Shown here: positions 32,709 through 43,773 of the stretch, in pieces
How positions within the stretch are numbered: position 1 is the first letter of the stretch
Layout: every line of letters begins with the position of its first letter
Source: Siphonodentalium dalli
Taxonomy: Eukaryota > Mollusca > Scaphopoda > Gadilida > Siphonodentaliidae
Assembly: GCA_032622095.1 (NCBI GenBank)
Contig: CP136069.1
Location: 203,530,690 to 203,594,689, forward strand
Direction: 5' to 3'
Length of the DNA: 64,000 nt
Program-made: the position numbers and the translations under genes
Notes under the pieces: generated by a model
The model's database searches: none
The model's input: the letters and a program-made list of their open reading frames with translations, nothing else
Told to the model about the DNA's origin: nothing

Positions 32709-33692
32709 TCATGCAGCTAACGATGTACATGATGGCGATACCAATGAGATAGAGTTAGACAACGAGATTAACTGTTCTGCTTGTGAAGTGGGAATGGTGT
32801 CACACAGTTTAGGCGGTACACATATTTCTGCAGAATATGAGCAACATTTCTTACATTTATAGTGAGGTATAACAGTAGGATCTTCGACTGCAGCACGTTC
32901 ACTTTCAGAGAGGCCTTCACAGTGATAGTGAATCCAGTCCTGACACGATTCACACTGAACAGCGAGAGTCTTAACCTTTCGCTTACATTTTTGGCATTTT
33001 ACCACAGCAGATGTCATTGCGGGTTGCACACTAGAAGATGATTTTGTTGAAACAGTTGATATAGTCGTTGACACAGGTGCTACGATAGATTTAGTAAGCA
33101 CGTTGACAGAAGGCGAATCAACAGATGATTTAATGTGTGCACGAATTAATGCTAGCTGGTCTCTGAGACGCTTGTTGAGGTATGAGAGGTCAGTTTTTTC
33201 TCCATTTAGAATAGTCACGCACATGATGTCGTGGATATCAGAAATATCTTCATCTAGGAATTTGGCAATATTAGGGCCATTCACCAGGAAGGAACATTGG
33301 GTGTAATAAATGTTCATAGTGTACATGGGTGCGCCTTTTTTTGAAACCCGAATCACATTAGTAACAAGTTTATCACAGTTGTCATCATCACGAAGAATTA
33401 CGGCTTTACCTTTATCAGCAGGATATGCATTGAATAGATGTTTTGCAGCTCTCACCATCACTTCAAATGAGACAGCATCAGCATTCGCAACAAGACCACC
33501 TTTAGTCAGTTTATACTCAACAGCTGTTTTTCTCTTTGTCGCTTTAATCTTCTTTGCAATAGTTTTATTTATATTCAGAATGAAGTCTTTTTTCCGCACA
33601 TTGGCATTACTGATGTTATTAAGTGCAGTGTCCTTGTAGCACACCACTTCAAATTTAGAACATAAACATAACCATTTGATTGAGTTTAACAA
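32709..33692 (-). CDS. LINE ORF1, part 1: PHD-finger protein ending at an internal TGA
   Basis: A 327-codon frame. Residues about 100-170 contain KGAPMYTMNIYYTQCSFLVN and an IHDIM segment, which I recognise as a pattern near the N-terminus of PHD-containing LINE proteins in marine invertebrates. Residues about 232-283 form a C4HC3 PHD-like finger: CQKC, QCESC, WIHYHC and CKKC. The stop TGA is followed in frame by part 2, so it is most likely a nonsense mutation in a single longer ORF1. TGA followed by C is also the leakiest stop context, so read-through cannot be excluded. The first 15 residues are encoded by a 78-bp sequence that recurs at 34119-34196. Confidence 0.8.
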   Translation of the reverse strand: MLNSIKWLCLCSKFEVVCYKDTALNNISNANVRKKDFILNINKTIAKKIKATKRKTAVEYKLTKGGLVANADAVSFEVMVRAAKHLFNAYPADKGKAVILRDDDNCDKLVTNVIRVSKKGAPMYTMNIYYTQCSFLVNGPNIAKFLDEDISDIHDIMCVTILNGEKTDLSYLNKRLRDQLALIRAHIKSSVDSPSVNVLTKSIVAPVSTTISTVSTKSSSSVQPAMTSAVVKCQKCKRKVKTLAVQCESCQDWIHYHCEGLSESERAAVEDPTVIPHYKCKKCCSYSAEICVPPKLCDTIPTSQAEQLISLSNSISLVSPSCTSLAA

Positions 33693-34200
33693 CTTAGAAT
33701 TGGTCTAAGTTATAAAATTTGACTTTGAAATTTTTTTATGCTTTTGTATATTTTTCATATAGACTAGTCATTCTCCTATTATATCCCCTTCACATGTATA
33801 GTACGGTACCGGTATGGACTTTTGTAGTTAAAATGAACTCTTCTCAACATTCCTGTTACTTTAGTAGATAATATCTTTCATCTGATATATCTCATTTTAT
33901 AGAGATGTATGTAAATTTGGTATGTGAGTTTCTCAGCCCAAAATACAGATAGAGTTCGAATTTGGGTTTGATCCATTTTTTAAAACAGAGTTATGGCTTA
34001 TGGATTTTCGCGTCGAGACTGAAAATAGCTGATCACTAAATATTGCGAAGGTATGGGTTAAGCATCTGCCGATCTTGATCGCCTTCTCGTTTTGAAATAT
34101 TTTGCATATTGTAGAAATTTAGAACATAAACATAACCATTTGATTGAGTTTAACAACTTAGAATTGGTCTAAGTTATAAAATTTGACTTTGAAAAAATTT
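33651..34200. repeat. 78-bp direct repeat (33651-33728 and 34119-34196) at the LINE 5' end
   Basis: AAATTTAGAACATAAACATA, ACCATTTGATTGAGTTTAAC, AACTTAGAATTGGTCTAAGT and TATAAAATTTGACTTTGAAA occur twice, 468 bp apart, almost identically. The ORF1 ATG lies inside the inner copy. Between them are 33729-33880 (no match found) and one GTCC-family unit (33880-34020). This may be a duplicated LINE 5' UTR or a second, 5'-truncated insertion. Confidence 0.8.
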
Positions 34201-34307
34201 AAGTTTTAAGACATGAGAAATTCATATTTCGAGAAATGCTCCAAAGTCGAACCCATGATATAGCACACACCAAGATTTATTCAGTTAGGTAATATTGTGT
34301 CCTTGTC
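34201..34307. other. Short spacer
   Basis: Nothing recognised. Confidence 0.4.
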
Positions 34308-34961
34308 TTAGGTGACACTCCACAGTTTCGAATGATCAGTAGGGGTGATTTTATAGATATAAAGTGCTAGTGGTTTCTGGCACCATTCATGTGGTATGTA
34401 TATTGAGACAAGGTGGGATATGAATTTGTGTAATTTTAGAAGGTGTTCTAGACTGATGAAAAAATTAAGTGCAAGTGACCTTGACCCCACCCATAGACAG
34501 CAGTAGCGTTTTCTGCGAAACAGTGGCTCTAGATACTGGGTCAATTTTTTAGCACCCAAAATTTGTCATTTGCATTAAAAATTGATTTTCTGGAAAATTT
34601 AACGGCGAAAGTTTGAAATTTTTTCACATTGATGTTGGAAGCCAGAGGCCTTTAAACCAACATAGGTGACCATGCTTGAAAAAATCTGGTATTCGTGCCT
34701 CTTGGGTATGGAAATGCAATATTTTGGTCATTTTTGGAATAAAAATCACTTTTTCGATCAAAAGATCAAGGGCCATAACTCTTGATAGCCCATATATTAT
34801 GGAAATTATGTATCAAATTCTGAATGCCTATTCTGTACTAATTTCAGGCATATATATATTGTCTATATGGTTTGGGATCATAATCCAGATAAATTTCAAT
34901 GAATCTATGGGCCCCCTATTTCTGGGCCCATACCTGTTGAAACTGTGGAGTGTCACCTTAA
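34308..34961. mobile_element. TTAA-type MITE with AGGTGACACTCCACAG ends
   Basis: The left TTAGGTGACACTCCACAGTT and the inverse of the right end TTAAGGTGACACTCCACAGT form a TIR of about 20 bp. The right flank has TTAA and the left TTAG, so one target copy has mutated. The interior is 610 bp, non-coding, with a GACCTTGACCCC motif. Probably a piggyBac-type non-autonomous element. Confidence 0.65.
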
Positions 34962-36243
34962 AGACCAGCAAATAGCACCATTACATCTGTCAACTTGACA
35001 AATATTTACATTGAAAATCATTTTTAGCAAATCTGCTCAGTTAGAAGGAACATTTTATGTTAAATACACCATTCTTCTATGGATATTCCAATACAGGTGG
35101 CCTTTAGACATATAAATTGGTGGGGATATGGAGTCTAGGAGCAGTGGGGGGGGGGGGGGGGGGGGTGGTGGTGGTGGTTCATGTGTATTGTTATTGATGA
35201 TTTTTTAGATGATGGGTACTTCTTCATGACATCATGCTCCTTGAATCTTAGCTGAAAAGGCTGACATTGACATTACATAGTTTACTAAAAGATTAGATAT
35301 TCAGTATTTCTTATTCACAAGTATGAAATATAATAATTCAGGTTTCCCTGGACATATTTCACTTGACAACATATTGTTCATGTGATGTCATAACCTTGTA
35401 TAGCTTTCCCTTAATGCTAAATAAGACTTGGAATTGTTTAACCCATGGTTTTGGGAGAGTATTAAAGATAGTTGTTGCATGAAATATTATGTTTTATTTT
35501 GATATCTGAGGAAGATATGCATCTCATAATATATTTTATACAACATTTTAGCATTTCAGACCTTTTTCAAGCTATAAATGATGGTTGAATATATATATTT
35601 TGTCACTACGTCAAGCATAACGTCATTGGGTTCTGAAAGACCCAAAAGAGGTGAAATCATGGGGGTGCATGTAAATCCCCACCCAATCTTGCTGCCTGTG
35701 ATTGCAATAACGCATGGGGTGTAATATATCATTTTAAGCGGTATAATGCAGAGAATATGGAGGTGTGGTCCATATTAATGATTAGTGAAATTGCATTCCC
35801 CTTACTTAAGGTTATATTCTGTTTAAATATTATGAAATTGATGGAATTGATGGTCAGTAATGAATGTGCCATCCACTGCCATGAGGGGCAAGTGACGGTC
35901 TGCTTATTATGTTATCCCGATAACATTCAGTCACATGACAGTGTGCACAGTGAGTGCACCCAACTGATTTTCAATAATCTGTACCATCACTACTATACTT
36001 TTACACATCACAGCTTTAAATGAGATTATTGTACATATATTTAATATACACCACAGTATAAACTATAATATATAGAAAGTTAGAAACCAATTTTACTTAT
36101 GTTATACATACAGTTTATATACACATAATGTTATACTATTTTGTGTAAACATTGCACTTTCAACATGTATATGAATGCTATCAAAATAAAATATAATCTA
36201 ACACCTGTAGCGATCAGCTGTTTTGACATATATTGTTAATTTT
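34962..36243. other. Unassigned region with a G20 tract
   Basis: No supported gene. A run of 20 G at 35146-35165 is followed by a short GGT/GTG repeat. An 88-codon frame at 35757-36023 has several Cys and His residues (CAIHCHEG, VTVCLLC) but does not fit a zinc-finger pattern well and lacks splice or start support. Confidence 0.35.
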
Positions 36244-36560
36244 CAATTAATATATATATACCTTTATTTCCTCCGCAAACGGAGAGTTTAACCATTATAC
36301 ATCATACACAAGATTAGTGTTTCAACATATAGGCGACAAAAATAAACATCAATGTATCACATGGTTTTATACACAAAATATGCGCGATACAAATTCAATG
36401 AGGTATATGCATTACACCTGTAGGCCTCGTGTAATTATGATTTCAACTGGATAATTATACGAGTATCTGTCGTATGGAGATATCATGTTTAGCTAGATGC
36501 CACTCTGACTAAATACAAATTATTTATGTATATATTGTTTTCTGTCTTCGAGCAGAGCGG
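36244..36560 (-). mobile_element. LINE 3'-end fragment (minus strand)
   Basis: On the minus strand the sequence ends CTCCGTTTGCGGAGGAAATA then AAGGTATATATATA: a small hairpin, an AATAAAG and an AT tail. A similar end (CTCTCCGTGAATGGAGGACA then ATAAAGATATATATT) is at 48535-48590. Two loci ending alike suggest a dispersed retroelement 3' end. No coding part is recognised. Confidence 0.4.
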
Positions 36561-37380
36561 TTCGTGAGCTGTTTGCAGGTGATCCATTTAGTCGATAGAT
36601 TCTAGCCAGATCAGATCCGTATACATGTTCCACAATTTTAATGAATTGCAGACAAGAAACAAGGTCAATTGCTTAATATCATTTACGAGGTCCCGAATGG
36701 GTGGCGGGATGCATGCAAGAAATATCATCAACTGATCTATGGGGCTCAAGTTGTCAATATATAAGAAACATGGTATACCGAAATTCTCTATGACGTTGAA
36801 CCATATTTCGATTCTTGTTTCGGCCCCTATAATTTTTGTTCAACCATTACTCTAATTCCGCATAAACCTGGAGAGCCTGTTACTGCGCGACAGGTAGATT
36901 ATTTTTTTCCTGTCTAAAACATAAGTTTTTATCCAGCGTTTCTCGTTATTCGACCAATTACTGTGTCCGACTAATTTTCGAAAAATTTGTTAATCAGGTT
37001 TTAATTGATCGCGGTGGTTTATTTGAGCACCAAACAGTTTTTATCCAGCGTTTCTCGTTATTCGACCAATTACTGTGTCCAACTAATTTTCAAAAAAAAT
37101 TCCAGGATCTGTATGTTTGGCTATTCATAACACTGAATTTAATGGCTATATTCATTCTGATGACCTCACAAATATTATAACCATGGCATCGCTGAGAACT
37201 GTGCTGGTATTGAATACATTATGCACATTAGTCACCACTAGTACCGGTGGTTTATGACATACTTTTCATATTAAGATAACAATTACATCAGCGGATGCTT
37301 CAAACAACCAGCGACAGCAGTTAACCCGCACACAGCCAATAGACCATATTACAGAATACTTCCATTGATGTTATTAATAT
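36561..37380. other. Unassigned region with a 56-bp duplication
   Basis: AGTTTTTATCCAGCGTTTCT, CGTTATTCGACCAATTACTG and TGTCCGACTAATTTTC occur at 36928-36983 and again at 37039-37094. Nothing else is recognised. Confidence 0.5.
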
Positions 37381-37465
37381 TAGGTCCGATTAATCGATTA
37401 TAATCGATTAATCGATTATAGTCGATTTTTGAGGACCGATTATCGATTTATAAAAATAAATAATC
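37381..37465. repeat. ATCGATTA-rich palindromic patch, possible hAT-like end
   Basis: GGTCCGATTAATCGATTATA, ATCGATTAATCGATTATAGT, then GACCGATTATCGATTTAT. Repeated ATCGATTA in both orientations resembles sub-terminal regions of hAT elements. No second end was found. Confidence 0.3.
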
Positions 37466-37654
37466 GTGGCACCTCTACAAGGGATGTGACTATGATGTGA
37501 TGTTTGGTCACTATTAGTGTTGATTTGTCTTCTGATGAAAGTAGAGAGCATTTAGAATCTTCTTCTACAGGTCGGGTCTACATCCAGAGCATCTATAACC
37601 AGAATTGGTTCCTGCACTGAAATATCTACAGTCCAGATACAGATCCAATACCAG

Positions 37655-38028
37655 CTTTATACGGTACTCATTACATTATATAGCTTGTTTCATCTATCAT
37701 ACTCATACTTTATACGGTACTCATTACATTTATATATAGCTTGTTTCATCTATCATACTCATACTTTATACGGTACTCCTTACATTATATAGCTTGTTTC
37801 ATCTATCATATTCATACTTTATACGGTACTCATTACATTATATAGCTTGTTTCATCTATCATATTCATACTTTATACGGTACTCATTACATTATATAGCT
37901 TGTTTCATCTATCATACTTTATACGGTACTCATTACATTATATAGGTTGTTTCGTCTATCATACTCATACTTTATACGGTACTCATTACATTATATAGCT
38001 TGTTTCATCTATCATACTCATACTACAG
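37655..38028. repeat. 55-bp tandem array, about 7 copies
   Basis: The unit CTTTATACGGTACTCATTAC, ATTATATAGCTTGTTTCATC, TATCATACTCATA shows small indels (one unit lacks CATACTCATA, one has an extra TATA). Confidence 0.92.
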
Positions 38029-38215
38029 TACTAGCCTGATTGAGCTACATGTACATTTTTATTGGCATTTACACACCTCTGTCAATTTTCGACAGTAGCA
38101 CGAAAAAGCGCAATAGGAATTGACTTTCATTAGTTGGTATCACTATCACATCTACAAAGAAATAATAAACTCAATGACTCGCCACATCTTATGTGCAATT
38201 AACAATGTTTTAATT
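38029..38215. other. Spacer
   Basis: Nothing recognised apart from AAATTGACAG-like matches to common AT-rich sequence. Confidence 0.35.
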
Positions 38216-38332
38216 AACCCTTTAACGACAGGAGCTGTGCTGGTGCAGCATTAAATACCCATGCCAGTGGATTCTCTTATATATGTGAGTCTCCTATAGG
38301 AGCCTCGCATGTATAAGAGAATGCACTGGCTT
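38216..38332. mobile_element. Degenerate single hairpin of the hairpin-ended MITE family
   Basis: TTAACCCTTTAACGACAG, similar to the TTAACCCTTTACCCAACA end at 41.4 and 45.0 kb, is followed by a hairpin CCAGTGGATTCTCTTATATA...TATAAGAGAATGCACTGG (38265-38330) with several changes relative to the others. Only one hairpin and one end are visible, so this is a solo or decayed copy. Confidence 0.6.
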
Positions 38333-39288
38333 ACAAGGTCAATGTAAATATTGGTAGTGCCAAAGAAAAAAATACTGTTTCCGCACATCGACGGACCCTA
38401 ATAATAACCGCCGACCCTAAACTTTTTATTGATATTTTTAGAAAAAAGCTAATTATTTTTTTTTTTTTACTGTTTTTACAACCAATGCTCATTAACACAT
38501 CATTTCTAAAATATCCCTGTGAAAAGTGATCATGAAGTGATAGCTGTCTCAAAAGTGAAATATGGGTTGTGGACTGATGGGCATTATTTTTGTGATTTTA
38601 ATTTCCTGAGTGGATCTCAGGCCTGCTTTATGCCTTGTTTGGGAACTATGGAACATAGGAACACTATCAACAGACATGGTGGGTGTGTATCTGTATATAA
38701 AAAGATGTTACAGGGGTGCAGCTACTAGAACCTCTGTCAAATGGAATGCACTATTACAAGTAGACATCCAGGTACTGATATGGCAGGTCATGCTCATGGA
38801 TATGCCTTCCATAGTTTATGATACCGTGTACAGCATACATCTGAGTCCTGAAATCCTTGGAATACAGTCATAGTCAATGGTGACTATCAAATTAATAAAC
38901 ACTATTATATGCGTGTAGAGTAGTCGAGTAGTGTATCTTCAGTAGAAATTATTCATTTTAGATCTTAGATGACGAACATGTCACGTGTTACTCTAAGTGA
39001 TATATAGTTTCGATTTTCGTTTAACATAAAATTGAGAACGAAGTCAGTCGCCAAACGTTTGACTGTTAACTCTGTCTTGGTTCTTTTTTTCATTTTCGAA
39101 AACCACTCATCTTTTATGACAAATAAGTGAACAATAATCAGAATGATATCAGATAGTCAGCTACTAGTATGATTTTTCGTCATCCAGTTCTTGTCCCGAT
39201 TCGATTCGGATTCCATATCGATGTCAACATCAGACATTCGATTCGGTTGCCAAATTTCAGAATTGCCGGGCCCTAATGTATATAGCTC
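38333..39288. other. Unassigned region
   Basis: About 0.95 kb without a repeat match in the window. Two overlapping plus frames (38519-38728, 38610-38873) show no recognisable content or splice support. Confidence 0.35.
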
Positions 39289-40472
39289 GTTGTGTGTTAG
39301 TCCAAGTCTTCTTGTACTAAAACCAGCTAAGATATTGGGATGGCGATGCTGGCGTTTAGTCCAAGCCCGCCCTATATGCTCGCTTATGACACGGCTTAAG
39401 CGTTAGTGACCCGCTCAAATAAAACCACAATTATATGAAATAAAATATCACAATTGCGACAATAAACGGATATTTTCCGCAGAAGACATGCTATTTTATC
39501 TGAAACCCACATCAGTTGTGAATTTAAAACGGTAATTTAATGCGAAAAGAGACATTTACCTCAATGTTTACAATTTTTTAAAAGTATGCGAACTCGGTTG
39601 ACCTCGCGAACTGTGTTCGGCATTTTCCGTTGAAAATATTCCGTAGATTTTGGACAACAACGCAAATTACGATGAATTCTCCATTGTAATCGTAATTATG
39701 TGTGTCAATAAATAAAATAATAAATATATTAATTAAACATTGGAGATATAAATGTAATACACTAAATAAATGAACCTTAAGTTTGAAAAGTCCCACTAAA
39801 ACGGCAGAACTATATTTCGAAACTGTGTGATTCGGTTCTCCGATTATTTTATCAACACAGATGTCAAAATGCACACCACGCGCATGGCAAGTCAGACACA
39901 AGAGATCTAATTTGCTCCAATTTTGACAAGTTGCTTGCGATAATTGTCAACAAAACTACCGTTCTGATCCTCCATTATGTCATTAAGTTTTTAGTGCGGG
40001 AATTGTTCTGAAAGCACATAGAAAACTGGACTTTCGGGCGATCGGTTTTCGCCATTTTTGTTCGGAAAACCCGCGCTATATATAGAAACGGAAAGTAGAA
40101 TTCCCAGAACAAACAGCGGATTATGCCGAACTTATTCGGACCACTTCGGCTTTCGGTTAAAACGTAAACAAACAGAGAAACAAATCGATGTTTGTGGCAA
40201 TCAACCGGAATATTCTATGTGTAATTTAACATTAAAGTTAGATTATTATACACCATTATGACCATTAGATGTAAGCCTTTCCGATGTATATAGCATCATG
40301 TATTGATTTGCTAGGTAAATCGAGTAAAATACACCACAAATTCCCGCCACAGATCGTGGGCGTAACTCATGTGGTAGGATTGGTATGCAAGCGGGCTTGG
40401 ACTAAACGCCAGCATCGCCATCCCAATATCTTAGCTGGTTTTAGTACAAGAAGACTTGGACTAGTTGTGTGT
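39289..40472. mobile_element. Young Mutator-like non-autonomous element (73-bp TIR, 9-bp TSD)
   Basis: The ends TAGTCCAAGTCTTCTTGTAC...AGTCCAAGCCCGC (39298-39370) and their perfect inverse (40391-40463) form 73-bp TIRs with no mismatch that I can see. They are flanked by GTTGTGTGT on both sides (39289-39297 and 40464-40472), a 9-bp target duplication, which is the length typical of the Mutator superfamily. The 1.02-kb interior codes for nothing recognisable. AGTCCAAG occurs twice within each TIR. The perfect ends imply very recent transposition and an active partner elsewhere in the genome (inference). Confidence 0.85.
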
Positions 40473-40867
40473 CTGACCTGTTCCACGTGGTTCCAATCAA
40501 GAATTGTCTGAGGATAGAATGATTTTCGATATTCTATGCGCTTGGCCTTAATCAGTTTGTACAGTTTAGAGTTGATACACTCAACATTTTACTGAAAGTT
40601 ATTGGCACGGAGTCCATTAAATTTTTTAGCCTTAATTTTTTCTACCACTCTGAAATATGCCATTATATCATGGGAAAACCAGTGTCTGCCGATAGCTGAT
40701 TGTAAAAATATAGTAATTATAAAAACGTATTTAGGAAGTGATAGTCCTGATAGCGGTATATGATTCTTGTTGTAATCAAATATTTAGAGTTAACTCCCTT
40801 GCAGTAGCTATCCCATTAGCAACATGTATTAGCACGTGATTTACATGTACCGGCATGCAAATGTATA
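40473..40867. other. Unassigned spacer
   Basis: No feature recognised. Confidence 0.4.
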
Positions 40868-40989
40868 TACAGTAATGCCCGAGAACTTTCCGATGAATGG
40901 CAACAAGCCATATTTCCAACTACTAGTAAATCCTGAAAAGTTACCCGTAATTCTGCTGTGGTTTATAAGTCGATTACTTAGAGCATTAG
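40868..40989. mobile_element. Partial Tc1-like foldback element (one arm)
   Basis: TACAGTAATGCCC is followed directly by GAACTTTCCGATGAATGGCA, ACAAGCCATATTTCC and CTGAAAAGTTACCCGTAATT, then GAGCATTA. This is the right arm of the element seen complete at 58375-58591, with most of the left arm deleted. Confidence 0.75.
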
Positions 40990-41124
40990 AACGTGATTTT
41001 CATGTACCAGCATGTAAATCTATATATACAATATTCTATGGACATTTCAAACTGAATTACATGTATTAATAATGATCATTGATATCAGCTAAGCCGCTAA
41101 AGATACTTCATTGTTATTCAACAG

Positions 41125-41263
41125 GGGAATCTGATTGGATGTGAAATGTGAACTACTGGTGCAGTCATGACCGATCAAAGGATCTTCACAGCATGGTGTT
41201 GCATTGTTGTTTTGCCACTCTTAACAGCATCTCAAGGATATGATCTTTCTGATGTCCAAATAT
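41125..41263 (+). CDS. Host gene exon 1: 5' UTR and signal peptide
   Basis: After a possible acceptor (TGTTATTCAACAG, ending 41124), ATG at 41167 opens a frame of 32 codons plus one base, ending at a good donor (ATAT then GTAAGC, 41264). An in-frame TGA lies 18 bases before the ATG, which fixes the start. The product begins MTDQRIFTAWCCIVVLPLLT then ASQGYDLSDVQI: a short polar stretch, a hydrophobic core at residues 6-21 and a small-residue site near 22-24, a classic signal peptide. The exon ends in phase 1, and exon 2 starts with the two bases needed. The protein is predicted to be secreted or a type I membrane protein. 41125-41166 is taken as 5' UTR; an upstream non-coding exon may exist. 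Confidence 0.6.
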
Positions 41264-41425
41264 GTAAGCAGCTGTCAGACAAATAATTATTAGGCCTAAA
41301 AAAAGACCTTTGTTTCGCTAACATGCATTAACAGACTGAAAAAATAGATAGGTACATGTAGGTGGATAAACAAAAATTCTCCAAATATTTCAAGAATATA
41401 ATGTGATGTTGCCAACTCACAATGT
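41264..41425 (+). other. Start of intron 1
   Basis: Unique intronic sequence between the exon 1 donor and the first TTAA element. Confidence 0.4.
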
Positions 41426-41894
41426 TTAACCCTTTACCCAACAAACCGGCCAAAAACGCCCAAATAAAGCTTCAACAGCCTAAAATATCTTCGGTCTGTC
41501 TCAATAACACCATACAAATATGGATATCATTGAAACCGGTTCATTGACCACATTGTGATGGTTGCAGTTATGCCCTGTGCCAATGCATTCTCTTATATAT
41601 GCGAGTCGACCATAGGTCGCCTCGCATATAAGAGAATGCATTGGCCTAAAAAAATTCTTTAAAATTTTAAAACACTTTTTACCATTTTTTCTTACATTCT
41701 TAAACAATTTTATAATTTTTTCTCACATTTTTGAACAATTTGTATAATATTTTTCAACATTCTTTGACAATTTTATAATTTTTAATATGTGTTAAGCCAA
41801 TGCATTCTCTTATATATGCGAGGCGACCTATGGTCGACTCGCATATATAAGAGAATGCATTGGCACAGGGCCGTTCTGTTGGGTAAAGGGTTAA
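41426..41894. mobile_element. TTAA-bounded MITE with hairpin termini, copy 2
   Basis: TTAACCCTTTACCCAACA at the left and TGTTGGGTAAAGGGTTAA at the right give 14-bp TIRs (CCCTTTACCCAACA) between TTAA sites, as for piggyBac-type elements. Inside are two hairpins of about 68 bp (41578-41647 and 41792-41867) in opposite orientation, separated by an AT-rich spacer with repeated CTTACATTCTT...CAATTTTATAA. Left of the first hairpin lies a specific region (GCTTCAACAGCCTAAAATAT) shared with 45017-45416. The left hairpin has lost two bases (GCATATAAG). Confidence 0.88.
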
Positions 41895-42049
41895 TCCTTT
41901 CTATACTAAATGAACTTTCCTATTCAGTTAACAAAATCTTGGATTGGTCTACTATTCATCTGGAGTTTTTTTTTCAGGAAAAAATAAGCAGACAACAGAT
42001 ACATTGTAATAGTTCTCATAATACACGTGCAGAATAAGTTCTATTTATT

Positions 42050-42135
42050 GGAGGGAAATGTTCAGATAATAAGTTCAACAAACGATTTTATTATCCCATG
42101 GTCATTTATTGAACTTAATATCTGAACATTTCCTA
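42050..42135. repeat. Small inverted repeat
   Basis: GGAAATGTTCAGATAATAAG then TTCAACAAA is mirrored by TTGAACTTAATATCTGAACA then TTTCC. Confidence 0.75.
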
Positions 42136-42159
42136 AGGGATATCTTTTATGTAAACTTT

Positions 42160-43134
42160 TTTATACGCCCTTTTGAAAAAAAGGCCGTATTATAGTATTG
42201 GTCTGTCCGTCCGGGCGGGCGTCCGGGCGGGCGTCCGTCCGTTAACCTGTTGTCCGGATGATAACTTTAGTTAGAGTGAACCAAAATTAAATTTGGTATG
42301 TGGGTTTATTAGCCGAAAAGTAAGTTCAAGTTCGAATTTGGGTTCCGCCCGCCAATTTTCACCGGAGTTATGCCCCTTATTTAACGTTTTTTGACTTAGA
42401 AAATCCTTGAAATTTGTTGTCCGGATGATAACTTTAGTATAGTTTATCGGAATGAATCCAAATTTGGTATATTACTTTCTCCCACCAAAACACAGGTCAA
42501 GTTCGAACTTGGGTTCTGTCCGACCATTTTTGGCAGAGTTATGCCCCTTTTTCGACTCAGAAAATTCAGTTTTTCTTATGTTTTTTGGTTTCCGGATGAT
42601 AACTCGATTTTGGAATGTTTATACGCAAAACCCGTATTTTTGTGGATTACATATATCGAAATACAGCTCAAGTCCGAATTTCGTTTTAATCCGATAATTT
42701 TTGCGAGAGTTATGGCCCCTTTTTTGACGTTATTTGACTTAGAAAATCCATGAAATTTGTTGTCCGGATGATAACTTTAGTTAGAGTGAACCGATTTCAA
42801 TCAAATTTGGTATGTGGGTTTATTAGGAGAAAAGACAGCTCAAGTTCGAATTTGGGTTCCGTCCGCCAATTTTCACCGGAGTTATGCCCCTTATTTGACG
42901 TAATTTGACTTGGAAAATCCCTGAAATTTGTTGTCCGCATGATAACTTTACTAGAGCTTATCGGATTCAATGATAATTTGGTATATTACTTTCTCCCACC
43001 AAAACACAGGTCAAGTTCAAATTTGAGTTCCGTCTGCCAATTTTTACCAGAGTTATGTCCCTTTTTTACCAGTTTCCGCCGACCCAAGAGAGGGCGTATA
43101 TTGCACGCCCAGCGTAGCTCTTGTTTCTCCTGAC
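42160..43134 (+). repeat. GTCC-led dispersed repeat, about five units
   Basis: The start ATACGCCCTTTTG...GGCCGTATTATAG and a GTCCGGGCGGGC run are followed by units of about 170-180 bp with TTGTTGTCCGGATGATAACT, AAATTTGGTATGTGGGTTTA, AAGTTCGAATTTGGGTTCCG and GAGTTATGCCCCTTATTT. It ends GAGGGCGTATATTGCACGCC. The plus frames over it are not genes. Confidence 0.88.
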
Positions 43135-43198
43135 TTAAAGGCCCACTTAATTTTCGAACCACCAGATCACATTATATACAACTTATTCCATATTATTG

Positions 43199-43740
43199 TC
43201 CCCCGAAAAAATTATTTTCGGGGGACTATAGAAACAGGGTCCGTCCGTTCGTCCGTCCATTCGTCCGTCCGTCCATTCGTCCGTCCGTTTGTCCGTCCGT
43301 CACACTTTTGAGTACCTTCATGGTGTAATCATCTCCTCCTACAGATTTCATCCCAGAGATTTGAAACTTCAGAATATTGTTGCCCATATATTAAAGATGT
43401 GCTACATGTATATAGATGACGGAAAAATTATTTTTTGACAGAGTTATTAACCCTTTTCGACTTAGAAAACATTTTTTATAATTTTCTGTATGAGGGTACC
43501 TTCATGGTGTAATCAACTCCTCCTACAGTTTTGATTGTAGATATTTGAAACTTCAGAGTATTGTTATCCACATATTGTAGATGTGCAACATGTATATAGA
43601 CGACGGAAAAATTATTTTTTTAGTGAGTTATTAACCCTTTTCGACTTAGAAAATTTCAAAGTTTAAAAAAATTTCTTTAACAAAGCGGCATCGACTTGCC
43701 ACTTTTTCGGGGGACACTGTGGTCAGCTGACCTTTTATAT
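43199..43740 (+). repeat. CCCCCGAAAAA dispersed repeat with GTCC tract
   Basis: The hairpin TCCCCCGAAAAAATTATTTT then CGGGGGA starts it. A GTCCGTCC/GTCCATTC tract follows, then two units of about 180 bp (ACCTTCATGGTGTAATCA, CTCCTCCTACAG, GACGGAAAAATTATTTTT, TTAACCCTTTTCGACTTAGA), and the end GGGGGACACTGTGGTC. An inverse copy is at 7020-7325. Confidence 0.85.
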
Positions 43741-43773
43741 TCCATTTGAAAGAGGAAGCTTTATATTATGAAC

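Larger units (their letters stand above)
28065..33728 (-). mobile_element. Near-complete non-LTR retrotransposon (LINE), PHD-ORF1 type
   Basis: A 5.6-kb minus-strand element with ORF1 (31653-33692), a few bases, then ORF2 (28241-31647) encoding APE endonuclease, reverse transcriptase and a C-terminal CCHC finger. A 3' UTR of about 170 bp ends near a GGATGGATAGATAAA tract. PHD-type fingers in ORF1 are known from CR1-like LINEs, and no RNase H is present, so a CR1/L2-like clade is my best guess. Lesions I can see are one in-frame TGA in ORF1, one frameshift near the end of ORF2, and no ATG at the ORF2 start. It sits within units of the 27.2-kb repeat family (three before, one after at 33880-34020), so it probably inserted into that array. 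Confidence 0.85.

Noticed and set aside
35757-36023. Cys/His-rich 88-codon frame resembling a B-box
   Set aside because: The spacing of Cys and His does not match the B-box pattern, and there is no splice or start support.
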